Assembly: GCA_036006525.1 (NCBI GenBank)
Contig: DASYPP010000061.1
Coordinates: 1 to 28,503 of the forward strand
DNA from: DASYPP01 sp036006525
GTDB lineage: Bacteria; Gemmatimonadota; Gemmatimonadetes; Gemmatimonadales; GWC2-71-9
Length of the DNA: 28,503 nt
Direction of reading: 5' to 3'
The notes under the pieces are model-generated. The model was not told where the DNA came from and searched no databases. It worked only from the letters and a program-made list of their open reading frames with translations. The translations under genes were made by a program, and so were the position numbers. Below are positions 16,028 through 25,238 of the stretch, in pieces; position 1 is the stretch's first letter; every line of letters starts with the position of its first letter.

Positions 16028-16341
16028 ACGGTGGCCAGGAAGCTGGCCGTGAACTTGGGGTAGAGTCGGGCCGGGATTCCCAGACCCTTCGGGCCATGCC
16101 GTTCCGTGATCCGGGTCAGCAGGGAAGGATTCTCCCGTTTGGCATAAATCAGCAGGAGCAGGATTCCGTGCTCCAGCAGCTGATCCTGTTTGTCAAACCT
16201 GGTGTCGGCGAAGTAGCCTGGAATCTCCGGCGCGCTGGCCAGGAAGTGCTCATAGAACCGGCGGAAGAACCCGGGCGAGCGCTGGCAACGGGCATAGCTG
16301 GCGCGGGCAAGCATGATCTGTTCCTCGCTGGCGGCCGTCAT
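15934..16341 (-). CDS. Single-domain globin
   Basis: This 135-residue protein has a globin pattern: FFRRFYEHFLASAPEIPGYF, with F44 as the likely CD1 phenylalanine; Q54 nearby as a possible distal residue; ITERHGPKGLGIP, where H82 would be the proximal heme ligand; and a closing LDAWEAALKPGIAFI helix. It should bind heme and sense or detoxify O2, NO or CO in the cytoplasm. ATG 16341 overlaps the stop of the P-type ATPase gene by four bases (ATGA), so it is translationally coupled as the third gene of the regulator-ATPase-globin operon. Its 3' end overlaps the convergent phosphoribosyltransferase gene. Confidence 0.82.
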   Translation of the reverse strand: MTAASEEQIMLARASYARCQRSPGFFRRFYEHFLASAPEIPGYFADTRFDKQDQLLEHGILLLLIYAKRENPSLLTRITERHGPKGLGIPARLYPKFTASFLATVQQFDPRCDPATLDAWEAALKPGIAFISGST

Positions 16342-18191
16342 GACAGGGCTCCTGAGATTCCGGTGGCTGATGAAGTGCGGAGCGCGTTGAGGATCACGGC
16401 GACGTCGATCACCTCTTGCAGCAGGGCCCCGATGGTCGGCGGAATGGAGCCCGCCGCCGCGAAGGCCATGGCCGCGGCGCTCAGAGCCATCCCCAGCTGA
16501 AGACTCTGCCGGGCGATCCCGAGCGTTCGCCGGCTGATTCGGATCGCCTGGACGAGCTGCGCCGGATCATCACCCAGCAGCACCACATCGGCCGCTTCCG
16601 CCGTAATGCCCCCTCCGCCAGAGGCAAGCGCGACGCCCACATCGGCCGTGCTGAGCGCCGGGGCGTCGTTGGTGCCATCGCCCAGCATGACAACCTTCTC
16701 CCCCTGGTCCATCAGGGCCTGGACCCGGTCGACTTTTTCTCCCGGGAGGAGGTTGCCCTCCGACTCGTCGATTCCCGAACTCCGCGCGATCGCCTCGACG
16801 TTGTCGTCAGCATCGCCGGAGAGCAACAGGATACGTCGCATTCCCAGCTGGCGCAGCCGGCTCACGAACGAGCGGATCTCTGGTCGAGCCGCGTCGGCGT
16901 ACTCCACGACGCCGGCGGCCTGGTCGCCGATCACGATCCACGCGCGAAGCCCATGGCCGTTGAGCCCCAGGTTCTCAAAGGCTGCCCGGGCAGAGGGATG
17001 GCGCCCGGTCACGTACCCCCGCCCGCCGACGGTCACCTGGCGGCCGGCGACCTCGCCATGGATGCCCTCACCCGGTGATTCCTCCATGTGCTCACCCCGG
17101 AGCGGCGCGATCCCCCGTGCCACGGCCTCCTCCACCAGCGTCCTGGCCAGCTGGTGGCTGGAAACGGTTTCCACTCCGCAGGCAAACCTCAGGACCTCGG
17201 TTTCAGAGAAGCTTCCCAGGGCGAGGACCCGGCTGACCCGGGGCCGGCCGATGGTCAACGTACCGGTCTTGTCCAGCACGGCGGCAGTTACTTGCCCCAG
17301 TTGTTCCACGGCGGCGCCGTGCCGGAAAATGATCTGGTGCCGGGCTGCCAGGTTGAGTCCGCCGATGATTGCGATGGGGGTGGCGAGAATGAGCGGACAC
17401 GGCGTGGCGACCACCAGGACCGCCAGGACGCGGGACCAGTCACCCGACAGGGCAAGCGAGAGACCACAGACCACCAGGGTGAGCGGCGTGAACCAGGCCG
17501 CATACTGGTCAGCCATTCTCTGGTACGGGGACTTGCTGGCCTGGGCAGTACGCACCAGGTCCACGATCCTGGCGTACTGGCTCTCCCGAGCCAGCGCGGT
17601 CGCGCGCACCGTAAGCGGGCTTGCCCCGTTGATGCTCCCGCTCATCAAGCGGCACCCGGGCCGGGCATCGAACGGAAGTGGTTCGCCGGTGAGCCGGCTG
17701 GCATCGATGCTCGACGTCCCCTGCAGGACGATGGCGTCGCAGGGCACCAGTTCCCCGGGCCGGACCAGGAGGCTGTCGCCGATGCCGATCCGGTCTACCG
17801 GGATGTCTTCGATTCGTTCGTTCACCTGGCGATGGGCGACGGTCGGCGACATCGCCTCCAACTCCCGCACCGCGGTCGACGCCCGGCCCTCGGCCCGCCG
17901 CTCCAGGGCTTCGCCCCCCGCCTGCATCAGGACGACGATGAGCCCCGGCAGCGGCTGAGCCAGGGCGACCGAGGCGATGATGGCCAGCGAGGCAACGATA
18001 TCGGCAGCGAAGCGGCGGGCGACAATGCTGAGGACGGTATTCCGGAGGATGGGCCAGCCGGTCAGCACCAGACCGGTCAGCCAGATTCGATCGCTCCACG
18101 GCCAACCCATCAGGCGGGCGATGACCCCCGCCAGGATGAAGCCGAGGGCCGCGATCGGGAGAATCGCGGCACCCCGGCGGGTTGCGGTCAC
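16338..18191 (-). CDS. P1B-type metal-transporting ATPase with TPC motif, no N-terminal metal domain
   Basis: This 617-residue inner-membrane pump has the P-type hallmarks: TGEP (168-171), phosphorylation site DKTGT (307-311) and GDGTNDAP (near 504-511). The membrane metal-site motif is TPCPLILATP (TPC at 263-265), not the common CPC. TPC motifs have been described for a minor P1B subgroup linked to Ni or Fe. There is no N-terminal heavy-metal-associated domain. The start is GTG 18191, overlapping the response regulator's TGA by four bases; a longer frame to 18509 is antisense-free but runs wholly inside the regulator gene in another frame. Coupling to a globin suggests heme, iron or redox stress. 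The transported metal cannot be told from sequence. Confidence 0.88.
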   Translation of the reverse strand: MTATRRGAAILPIAALGFILAGVIARLMGWPWSDRIWLTGLVLTGWPILRNTVLSIVARRFAADIVASLAIIASVALAQPLPGLIVVLMQAGGEALERRAEGRASTAVRELEAMSPTVAHRQVNERIEDIPVDRIGIGDSLLVRPGELVPCDAIVLQGTSSIDASRLTGEPLPFDARPGCRLMSGSINGASPLTVRATALARESQYARIVDLVRTAQASKSPYQRMADQYAAWFTPLTLVVCGLSLALSGDWSRVLAVLVVATPCPLILATPIAIIGGLNLAARHQIIFRHGAAVEQLGQVTAAVLDKTGTLTIGRPRVSRVLALGSFSETEVLRFACGVETVSSHQLARTLVEEAVARGIAPLRGEHMEESPGEGIHGEVAGRQVTVGGRGYVTGRHPSARAAFENLGLNGHGLRAWIVIGDQAAGVVEYADAARPEIRSFVSRLRQLGMRRILLLSGDADDNVEAIARSSGIDESEGNLLPGEKVDRVQALMDQGEKVVMLGDGTNDAPALSTADVGVALASGGGGITAEAADVVLLGDDPAQLVQAIRISRRTLGIARQSLQLGMALSAAAMAFAAAGSIPPTIGALLQEVIDVAVILNALRTSSATGISGALS

Positions 18192-18892
18192 GGCGAGCCC
18201 GTTTCGCCTTTGACCGGGTCGAGGCTGGTCTTGAGCATGAACCCGACGCCGCGCACCGTGCCCAGCAAATTGGTGCCGGCCGCCGCGGTGAGTTTCCGAC
18301 GCAGGTTCCCCACGTGCACGTCGACCACGTTGCTCTCGGGGTCGAAGTGCATGTCCCAGACCTTCTCCAGCAACGTCGTGCGGCGGACCAGTTGGTCGGG
18401 ATGCAGCAGGAAATACTCGAGCAGCTGGAATTCCTTGGGAGTGAGGTCGAGGGGACGCCCGTCTACGCTGCACGCATGGCGCAGCCGGTCCAGCGCGATC
18501 GGCCCGCACTGCAGCACTTCGACCCGCTCGGCCCCTCCCCGGCGGTGGAGAGCGCGGATCCGTGCCAGGAGCTCATCGAACTTGAACGGCTTCGCCAGAT
18601 AATCATCCGCCCCGGCATCGAGACCACGGACCACATCCTCGCTGCTGTCCCGCGAGGTCAGCATCATGATGGGGGTATTGCGCCCTTCGCGGCGCAGCTC
18701 CGCGGCGATCTGGAAGCCGTTCTTCCGGGGCAGGACGACGTCCAGCAGGATCACGTCGTAGTCATACACGTGGGCCAGCATAGTGGCCTCGTCGCCGTCG
18801 GGCGCGACATCCACCACGTAGCCTTCTTCCTTGAGACCCTGCTCGATAAAGCCGGCGACCTTCCGGTCGTCCTCCACCACGAGAATTTTCAT
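18188..18892 (-). CDS. OmpR/PhoB-family response regulator
   Basis: This 234-residue protein has an N-terminal receiver domain: acidic pair D8/D9, phosphoacceptor D51 (VILLDVVLP), T79 and K101 (AKPF). A C-terminal winged-helix DNA-binding domain covers about 125-225 (LDLTPKEFQLLEYFLLHPDQLVRR, VVDVHVGNLRRKL, VRGVGF). This family binds tandem direct repeats about 11 bases apart, as found at the local promoters. The start is ATG 18892. No ribosome site precedes it, and the predicted transcription start falls on the start codon, so the mRNA may be leaderless. It heads the operon with the P-type ATPase and globin. The histidine kinase gene lies directly upstream, on the same strand, and is the likely partner. 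Confidence 0.94.
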   Translation of the reverse strand: MKILVVEDDRKVAGFIEQGLKEEGYVVDVAPDGDEATMLAHVYDYDVILLDVVLPRKNGFQIAAELRREGRNTPIMMLTSRDSSEDVVRGLDAGADDYLAKPFKFDELLARIRALHRRGGAERVEVLQCGPIALDRLRHACSVDGRPLDLTPKEFQLLEYFLLHPDQLVRRTTLLEKVWDMHFDPESNVVDVHVGNLRRKLTAAAGTNLLGTVRGVGFMLKTSLDPVKGETGSP

Positions 18893-18898
18893 GGAACT

Positions 18899-18942
18899 AG
18901 CGTAAACCTTCCTCAATGAAGGCAGAACCAAGCCATTCTGAA
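18899..18942 (-). promoter_or_regulatory. TTCA-repeat promoter of the response regulator operon (probable autoregulation)
   Basis: On the minus strand, TTCA cores start at 18942 and 18920, 22 bases apart, with a degenerate TTGG at the middle position (18931). TACGCT (18904-18899) starts exactly 16 bases after the second core. Six bases separate it from ATG 18892, so transcription should start at or next to the start codon. Confidence 0.7.
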
Positions 18943-18967
18943 GACTGCTTCATGATAGCAAGTTCAA

Positions 18968-20206
18968 TCAGTTGATGGTCTTGGGTAACTCCAGGACGAA
19001 GCAAGCGCCCTCGCCGGTTCCCGCCAGCACTTTCAGCTCCCCACCGAGAAGGCGGGCCAGGCGTCGGGATAACGGGAGTCCCAGGCCGCTGCCCCGGCTC
19101 TCTTCTCCCGCCTTGGTGACATAGATATCAAAAATCTGCTCTGCTTCGGACTCCGGAATCGAGGGCCCATCGTTGCGAACCTCGAACCTGATGCGTTCGT
19201 CCCTCTCCAGAATCTCGATCCAAACCTTGCCGCCCTCCGGAGAGTGCCGGATGCCATTGCTGAGAAGGTTGACCAGGATCTGCTCGACCCGGTTCGAATC
19301 GGTCTTGATGATGGGCAGAATGCCCTTCGCTTCGACCAGCTGAGTGATCCGCTTGGCTTCGGCCATGGGCGTCAGCCGGGCCATGGTCCGCCGGACCATG
19401 GCCTCCGGCTCGACCGCCTGGATCACGGGACGGAGCCGATCCTCATCCAGCCGGCTCAGGTCCAGCAGGTCGCTGATCAGGGCAATCGCCTGTCCCGCGG
19501 CCTCGAGAACCTCGTATGCTGCGCGGGGTACGGTCGCCGGATCCTTCTTGCGGGTCAGCATTTCCGCCCAGCCGTACGTGGCGGCCAGGGCGTTCCTCAG
19601 CTCATGATTGACCATGGCGAAAAAGCGCTCCCGCGAGCGGTGCAGGGTCTGCACTTCCTCCAGCAGGCGCGCCCCGTCCTCGTGGAGCCGGGCGTTGTCC
19701 ACCGCGGCCGCCGCCTGCGCCGCCAGCAGGACGATCAGGCCCTCGTCCTCATCGGTGAACTCGGCGGCATCGATCTTTTCGGTCAGGTAGATGTTGCCGA
19801 ACACTCCGCGCCGCCCGACGATCGGCGCGCCGAGAAAGGATGTCATCTTCGGGTGATTGGCGGGAAACCCGTAGGATGATGGATGTCGCCCGAGGTCCGG
19901 CAGCCGGACGACCTTGGGCTCACGGATCAGGAAGCCGAGGATGCCGTGTCCCTGGGGCAGGTTGCCGATCCGGGCGCGAGTAGGGTCATCAATGCCGTGA
20001 GTATAGAAGGCGGCCAACCCGGTCCCATCCCGGTTGAGCACTCCGATCGCGGCGTAGCGGGCCCCCAGCAGCCTCGCGCTGTGCTCGGCCAATCGCTGCA
20101 GCAGCCCATCCAGCGACAGCTCGGAGGTAAGCAACAGCCCGATCTCGATCAGCGTCTTGAGCCGGTCTTCAGATATGGCGATGGGCTGTGGCTGAGCATC
20201 CGTCAT
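18968..20206 (-). CDS. GAF-domain sensor histidine kinase, DosS/DevS-like
   Basis: This 412-residue protein has no transmembrane helix, so it is a cytoplasmic sensor. A GAF domain covers about 20-170. It contains GFPANHPKMTSFLGAPI and FGNIYLTEK, blocks also seen in the GAF domains of mycobacterial DosS/DosT, which bind heme; H118 is a candidate ligand. A dimerisation domain follows, with phosphoacceptor H201 (VNHELRNAL). The ATPase domain has the N box (NLLSNGIRHSP), a G1 box reading NDGPSIP and the G2 box GSGLGLPLS. There is only one GAF domain, against two in DosS. ATG 20206 has GGGAGG upstream. The likely output is the response regulator just downstream. Confidence 0.88.
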   Translation of the reverse strand: MTDAQPQPIAISEDRLKTLIEIGLLLTSELSLDGLLQRLAEHSARLLGARYAAIGVLNRDGTGLAAFYTHGIDDPTRARIGNLPQGHGILGFLIREPKVVRLPDLGRHPSSYGFPANHPKMTSFLGAPIVGRRGVFGNIYLTEKIDAAEFTDEDEGLIVLLAAQAAAAVDNARLHEDGARLLEEVQTLHRSRERFFAMVNHELRNALAATYGWAEMLTRKKDPATVPRAAYEVLEAAGQAIALISDLLDLSRLDEDRLRPVIQAVEPEAMVRRTMARLTPMAEAKRITQLVEAKGILPIIKTDSNRVEQILVNLLSNGIRHSPEGGKVWIEILERDERIRFEVRNDGPSIPESEAEQIFDIYVTKAGEESRGSGLGLPLSRRLARLLGGELKVLAGTGEGACFVLELPKTIN

Positions 20207-20233
20207 GACCGCCCTCCCGAATTTGTGGGTCCT

Positions 20234-20266
20234 TTCATACTTCCTTCACTCCCGCCGGGCTAGGCT
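20234..20266 (+). promoter_or_regulatory. TTCA-repeat promoter of the second USP gene
   Basis: Two direct repeats, CTTTCAT and CCTTCAC, have TTCA cores starting at 20234 and 20245, 11 bases apart. TAGGCT (20261-20266) starts 16 bases after the second core. Transcription would start near 20273, at the edge of the AAAGGAGG ribosome site before GTG 20285, giving a very short leader. Confidence 0.72.
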
Positions 20267-20284
20267 TGTGCGAAAGGAGGACCC

Positions 20285-21136
20285 GTGAAGCTCGAGCGTA
20301 TCGTAGTGGCCGTTGATAATAGCGAAGCCAGCCGGGAGGCCGCGAGATGTGCGGCCCGGATCGCAACGCTCTGCGGCGGCGAGCTCACCGTCCTCGCGGT
20401 CGCGCCGGGAGTCGGCTCGCCGGGTGCCAACAATAGCACGCCCCTGGACCTGATCGAGGCCTCCCTGGGCGGCAGCTTCTTTGACGAATTTCCCGCGTTA
20501 CCGGTCGACTTCGCCGGGGTCCATGGCCTGCCGCAGGTGGAAATTGGTCGTTACGCAGAACATCGCAAGGCGGACCTGATCGTGCTTGGGCGGAAACAGC
20601 GGACCCGCAGCGCGAGACTCTTCCTCGGTGATACGGCCGACGCGGTGGTCCGGCGAAGCCGGATTCCCTGTCTGCTGGTGCCTCCAGGCCTGGTCACCTT
20701 TTCCCACGTGACGGCAGCCCTCGACGGGACCGATCGCGGGTTCAGGGTCTATGAGCACGCCGCCGCATTTGCCCGGGCCTGTGTCATGAATCTGGATGCG
20801 GTTTCAGTGGAGCCGAAGTGGACCGGCGAACCGCCCGCACTATCAAGACAGGTCTGGAGCGCGCGAACCGAGAAGCTGGCCGCCATGATCAGTAGCCGGA
20901 ATCCGCGGGGACGCTCGGCCATGCAGGGAAACGGCTCGTGTGCCACCGATGACCGGCTTCATGTCCGTAACGGTGAAGTCGTTGAAGAGATCGTGTCAGT
21001 GATCGCCGAGGTCGGGACCGACGTGCTGGCCTTGGGATTTCACCGCGGCGGCCCGCCCCTGGTGGTCAGCGCCGGCAGTGTGAGCAGGAGGCTGGTACAT
21101 GCCGCTCCATGCGCCGTCCTGGCCGTTCCGTTCTAG
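20285..21136 (+). CDS. Divergent two-domain universal stress protein
   Basis: This 283-residue protein has two USP-type halves. The first opens RIVVAVDNSEASREAARCA and ends SRIPCLLVPP. The second opens HVTAALDGTDRGFRVYEHA and ends APCAVLAVPF. The nucleotide-binding HG-x9-GS pattern is degraded: the first half has GRKQRTRSARLFLGDT, and the second has HRGGPPLVVSAGS with HR in place of HG. ATP binding is therefore less certain than for the tandem USP at 14269. The start is GTG 20285, with a strong AAAGGAGG four bases upstream. It is divergent from the histidine kinase gene. Confidence 0.87.
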   Translation: MKLERIVVAVDNSEASREAARCAARIATLCGGELTVLAVAPGVGSPGANNSTPLDLIEASLGGSFFDEFPALPVDFAGVHGLPQVEIGRYAEHRKADLIVLGRKQRTRSARLFLGDTADAVVRRSRIPCLLVPPGLVTFSHVTAALDGTDRGFRVYEHAAAFARACVMNLDAVSVEPKWTGEPPALSRQVWSARTEKLAAMISSRNPRGRSAMQGNGSCATDDRLHVRNGEVVEEIVSVIAEVGTDVLALGFHRGGPPLVVSAGSVSRRLVHAAPCAVLAVPF

Positions 21137-21215
21137 CCCCTCTCGAAATCGGTGCCAAACCGACATTCCTGTTACTTTGCTTGTTCCGGCGCTTCCCTGA
21201 TCCTGCGAGTTCCTG

Positions 21216-21977
21216 ATGTCCGGTATAACGGCATGCCCCACCTGCGGGGCGCAGTCGAGCGGCAACTTCTGCAACAATTGCGGTTCGCCGCTCGGCAAGC
21301 TCACCTGTCCCAAGTGCCAGGGTTCGTTACGGCGGGGCGCCCGATTCTGCCCCCAGTGCGGAGCGGCGGCGCCATGGGGCAGTGGAGGCGCGCCCGCCAA
21401 TCGGACACCGTGGATCGTGTCGGGAGTAATCGGCGTGGCGCTGCTCGGCATGATTCTCTTCGTCGTCCTCCGGGGACAGCCGGGAGCCCCGCCCAGCGCG
21501 ACCGCTGCGGCCCCGTTCGCATCCTCCAGCGGAAGCGGGACTCCGCCCGATCTCTCCACGATGACCCCGCGGGAACGGTTTGACCGGTTGTACAACCGGA
21601 TCATGACGGCCCAGGAATCGGGCGACCAGGCCACGGTGGAGCAGTTCACGCCCATGGCGCTCATGGCCTTCGACCAGCTCGATGTCGTGGACGCGGACGC
21701 CCGCTACCACCTGGCCCTGCTCAAGGTGCATGGCAACGATGTTGCGGCGGTGTCTGCCATAGCGGATACGATCCTGCAGAAAGACCCCGGCCATCTCTTC
21801 GGATACATGATCCGGGGCGCCGTCGCCCGCTTCCAGAAGGACGATGCGGCCAAGAAGCGGGCCTACGCGGATTTCCTGTCTCATTACGATGCAGAGATCG
21901 CTCGGGGGCGGCCGGAATACACCGATCACCAACGGGCGGTGGATGAGTTCCTGAAAGCGGCCAAAGAGGGCAGTTGA
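21216..21977 (+). CDS. Zinc-ribbon membrane protein with C-terminal helical domain
   Basis: This 253-residue protein opens with two zinc-ribbon pairs (CPTCG, CNNCG, then CPKC, CPQCG), giving eight cysteines in about 45 residues. A transmembrane helix (WIVSGVIGVALLGMILFVVL) and a low-complexity Pro/Ala/Ser linker follow. The C-terminal region is helical and TPR-like (RYHLALLKVHGNDVAAVSAIAD, LFGYMIRGAVARF). It directly precedes ccmE. In this bacterium, zinc-ribbon proteins border both ends of the Ccm cluster, so a role in that assembly path is possible but not shown. The start ATG 21216 has no clear ribosome site. Confidence 0.78.
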   Translation: MSGITACPTCGAQSSGNFCNNCGSPLGKLTCPKCQGSLRRGARFCPQCGAAAPWGSGGAPANRTPWIVSGVIGVALLGMILFVVLRGQPGAPPSATAAAPFASSSGSGTPPDLSTMTPRERFDRLYNRIMTAQESGDQATVEQFTPMALMAFDQLDVVDADARYHLALLKVHGNDVAAVSAIADTILQKDPGHLFGYMIRGAVARFQKDDAAKKRAYADFLSHYDAEIARGRPEYTDHQRAVDEFLKAAKEGS

Positions 21978-22011
21978 GTATATTGAAAGGGAGTCCACCA
22001 GGGGTGACACC

Positions 22012-22434
22012 ATGAAAGCCGGACACAAGTTTCTGCTAGGCGCCACGATCATCGTGCTGAGCGTCGGCTGGCTGATCTTCGAGGGCGTGAAGCAGACCGG
22101 CACCTACTTCTTTACTCCCACCGAGCTGGCGGCCCGAACGGCCTCCGATCCCAGCTTTCATAACGTCGGAGTGAAGATGGGAGCCAAGGTGGTGCCCGGC
22201 ACCATCCACCGTGACGTCGCGACCCAGTCCATCGACTTCAAGGTGAGTGACGGCAAGCAGACCTACCCGGTGACCTACCGGGGCCTGGCCCCGGACACCT
22301 TCACCGATGCGATGGACATCGAGGTCGTAGTCGAAGGCCGGCTGGGCACCGACGGTGTCTTCCGCGCCACCACGCTCCTGGCCAAGTGCGGTTCCCGCTA
22401 TGAGGGCAAGTACGACTCCAAGAAGACGGCGTAG
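22012..22434 (+). CDS. ccmE: Cytochrome c maturation protein CcmE, CxxxY variant
   Basis: CcmE is the periplasmic heme chaperone that passes heme to the CcmF step. This 140-residue protein has one N-terminal helix (FLLGATIIVLSVGWLIFEGV) and the OB-fold core (VKMGAKVVPGTI, YPVTYRGLAPDTF, VVVEGRL). The heme-attachment site is C126-GSR-Y130: a cysteine stands where most bacterial CcmE proteins have the histidine of HxxxY. The CxxxY form is known from Desulfovibrio-type and archaeal Ccm systems. AGGGG lies upstream of ATG 22012. It is 20 bases before ccmF and co-transcribed. Confidence 0.9.
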   Translation: MKAGHKFLLGATIIVLSVGWLIFEGVKQTGTYFFTPTELAARTASDPSFHNVGVKMGAKVVPGTIHRDVATQSIDFKVSDGKQTYPVTYRGLAPDTFTDAMDIEVVVEGRLGTDGVFRATTLLAKCGSRYEGKYDSKKTA

Positions 22435-22454
22435 CTCACCCTTCACCTTCTGCT

Positions 22455-24480
<2,026 letters not shown>

Positions 24481-24482
<2 letters not shown>

Positions 24483-24589
24483 CTGCAAACGCAAAGACGC
24501 GAAGTCGCAAAGTTCGACCTCGTTTTGAATAAGACATGTTTTCATTTGATCGCGGTCCTTTGCGTCTCCGCGCCTTTGCGTTGAGCAGT
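24481..24589. repeat. Imperfect inverted repeat between ccmF and ccmH
   Basis: The arms 24488-24512 and 24558-24582 are 25 bases each and pair at 22 positions. Pairing extends outward through AACTGC (24481-24486) and GCAGTT, with one bulge. The inner gap is 45 bases and AT-rich. The arms are built from iterated CGCAAAG/CGCGAAG units and resemble the ends of the GxxExxY cassette at 27796-28306. The left arm includes the last bases of the ccmF stop codon. A folded transcript could reduce ccmH expression relative to ccmF. Confidence 0.8.
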
Positions 24590-24617
24590 TGTCCAACAAA
24601 GAACGTCCAAGAAGCGT

Positions 24618-25238
24618 ATGCAACCTGACATGCTAGCACGACGAGCCTTCCTGAAACTCTCCGCTGTCGGCGGCGCCATGATTCTGGGTCCGAGCCTGCT
24701 TCGGAGCCAGCAACAGGACTCGCTTTCCGGGCGGGGCGAAACCGGCACCCTCCGGGATCCCTACTCGGTGGGCCGGCCCCAGGAACGGGTCGAGGCGGCC
24801 GACAACGACGAAGTCATCAAGAATATCGAGCACAAGTTGCGCTGCTCCTGCGGCTGCAATCTGGACATTTTCACTTGCCGCACCACCGATTTCTCCTGTA
24901 CCACTTCGCCCAAACTGCATCGCCAGGTGGTTGCCCTGCACGACAGCGGCTTGAGCCCCGAGCAGGTCGTCCAGCGGTTCGTGGATGAGTACGGCGAGCA
25001 GGCGCTGATGGCGCCGAGGCCGGAAGGGTTCAACCTGGCCGGTTACCTGGTGCCCGGCGCGGTGATCCTGGTGGCCGCTTCGCTGCTGGGCGCCTACCTG
25101 CTTCGCCGCCGGCAGGTGAGCGTGGCGGAAGCTCCCGGTGGGACGGTGGCAGCCCCGATGCCGGCCGCCTCGACGCCGGGAACCCCGGAAGAACTGGCCC
25201 GGCTGCACCGGGCCCTGACCGAGGACGAGGAGTTGTGA
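24618..25238 (+). CDS. ccmH: CcmH-like cytochrome c maturation protein with variant cysteine motif
   Basis: This 206-residue protein resembles the thiol-reducing CcmH/CycL component, which keeps apocytochrome cysteines reduced. Its signal has a twin-arginine motif (ARRAFLKL, residues 7-14), unusual for this family. The usual LRCxxC is replaced by LRCSCGC (C76, C78, C80), with further cysteines at 87 and 94. The next segment (ALHDSGLSPEQVVQRFVDEYGEQALMAP) is typical of CcmH. One transmembrane helix follows (LVPGAVILVAASLLGAYLL), with a Pro/Ala tail. It stops in a GTGA overlap with the beta-propeller gene. The start is ATG 24618; whether Tat or Sec export is used is not certain. Confidence 0.82.
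   Translation: MQPDMLARRAFLKLSAVGGAMILGPSLLRSQQQDSLSGRGETGTLRDPYSVGRPQERVEAADNDEVIKNIEHKLRCSCGCNLDIFTCRTTDFSCTTSPKLHRQVVALHDSGLSPEQVVQRFVDEYGEQALMAPRPEGFNLAGYLVPGAVILVAASLLGAYLLRRRQVSVAEAPGGTVAAPMPAASTPGTPEELARLHRALTEDEEL

Noticed and set aside
18192..18509. N-terminal extension of the P-type ATPase
   Set aside because: It lies wholly inside the response regulator gene in another frame and reads as low-complexity Arg/Pro/Ala. GTG 18191 in a GTGA overlap is a better start.
17088..18602. 504-codon plus-strand frame opposite the ATPase and response regulator
   Set aside because: Spans two well-supported minus-strand genes and shows no protein-like pattern.
24488..24582. Rho-independent terminator after ccmF
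   Set aside because: The arms are imperfect with a 45-base loop, there is no T tract after the stem, and the next gene continues the same pathway. It fits a dispersed repeat better.
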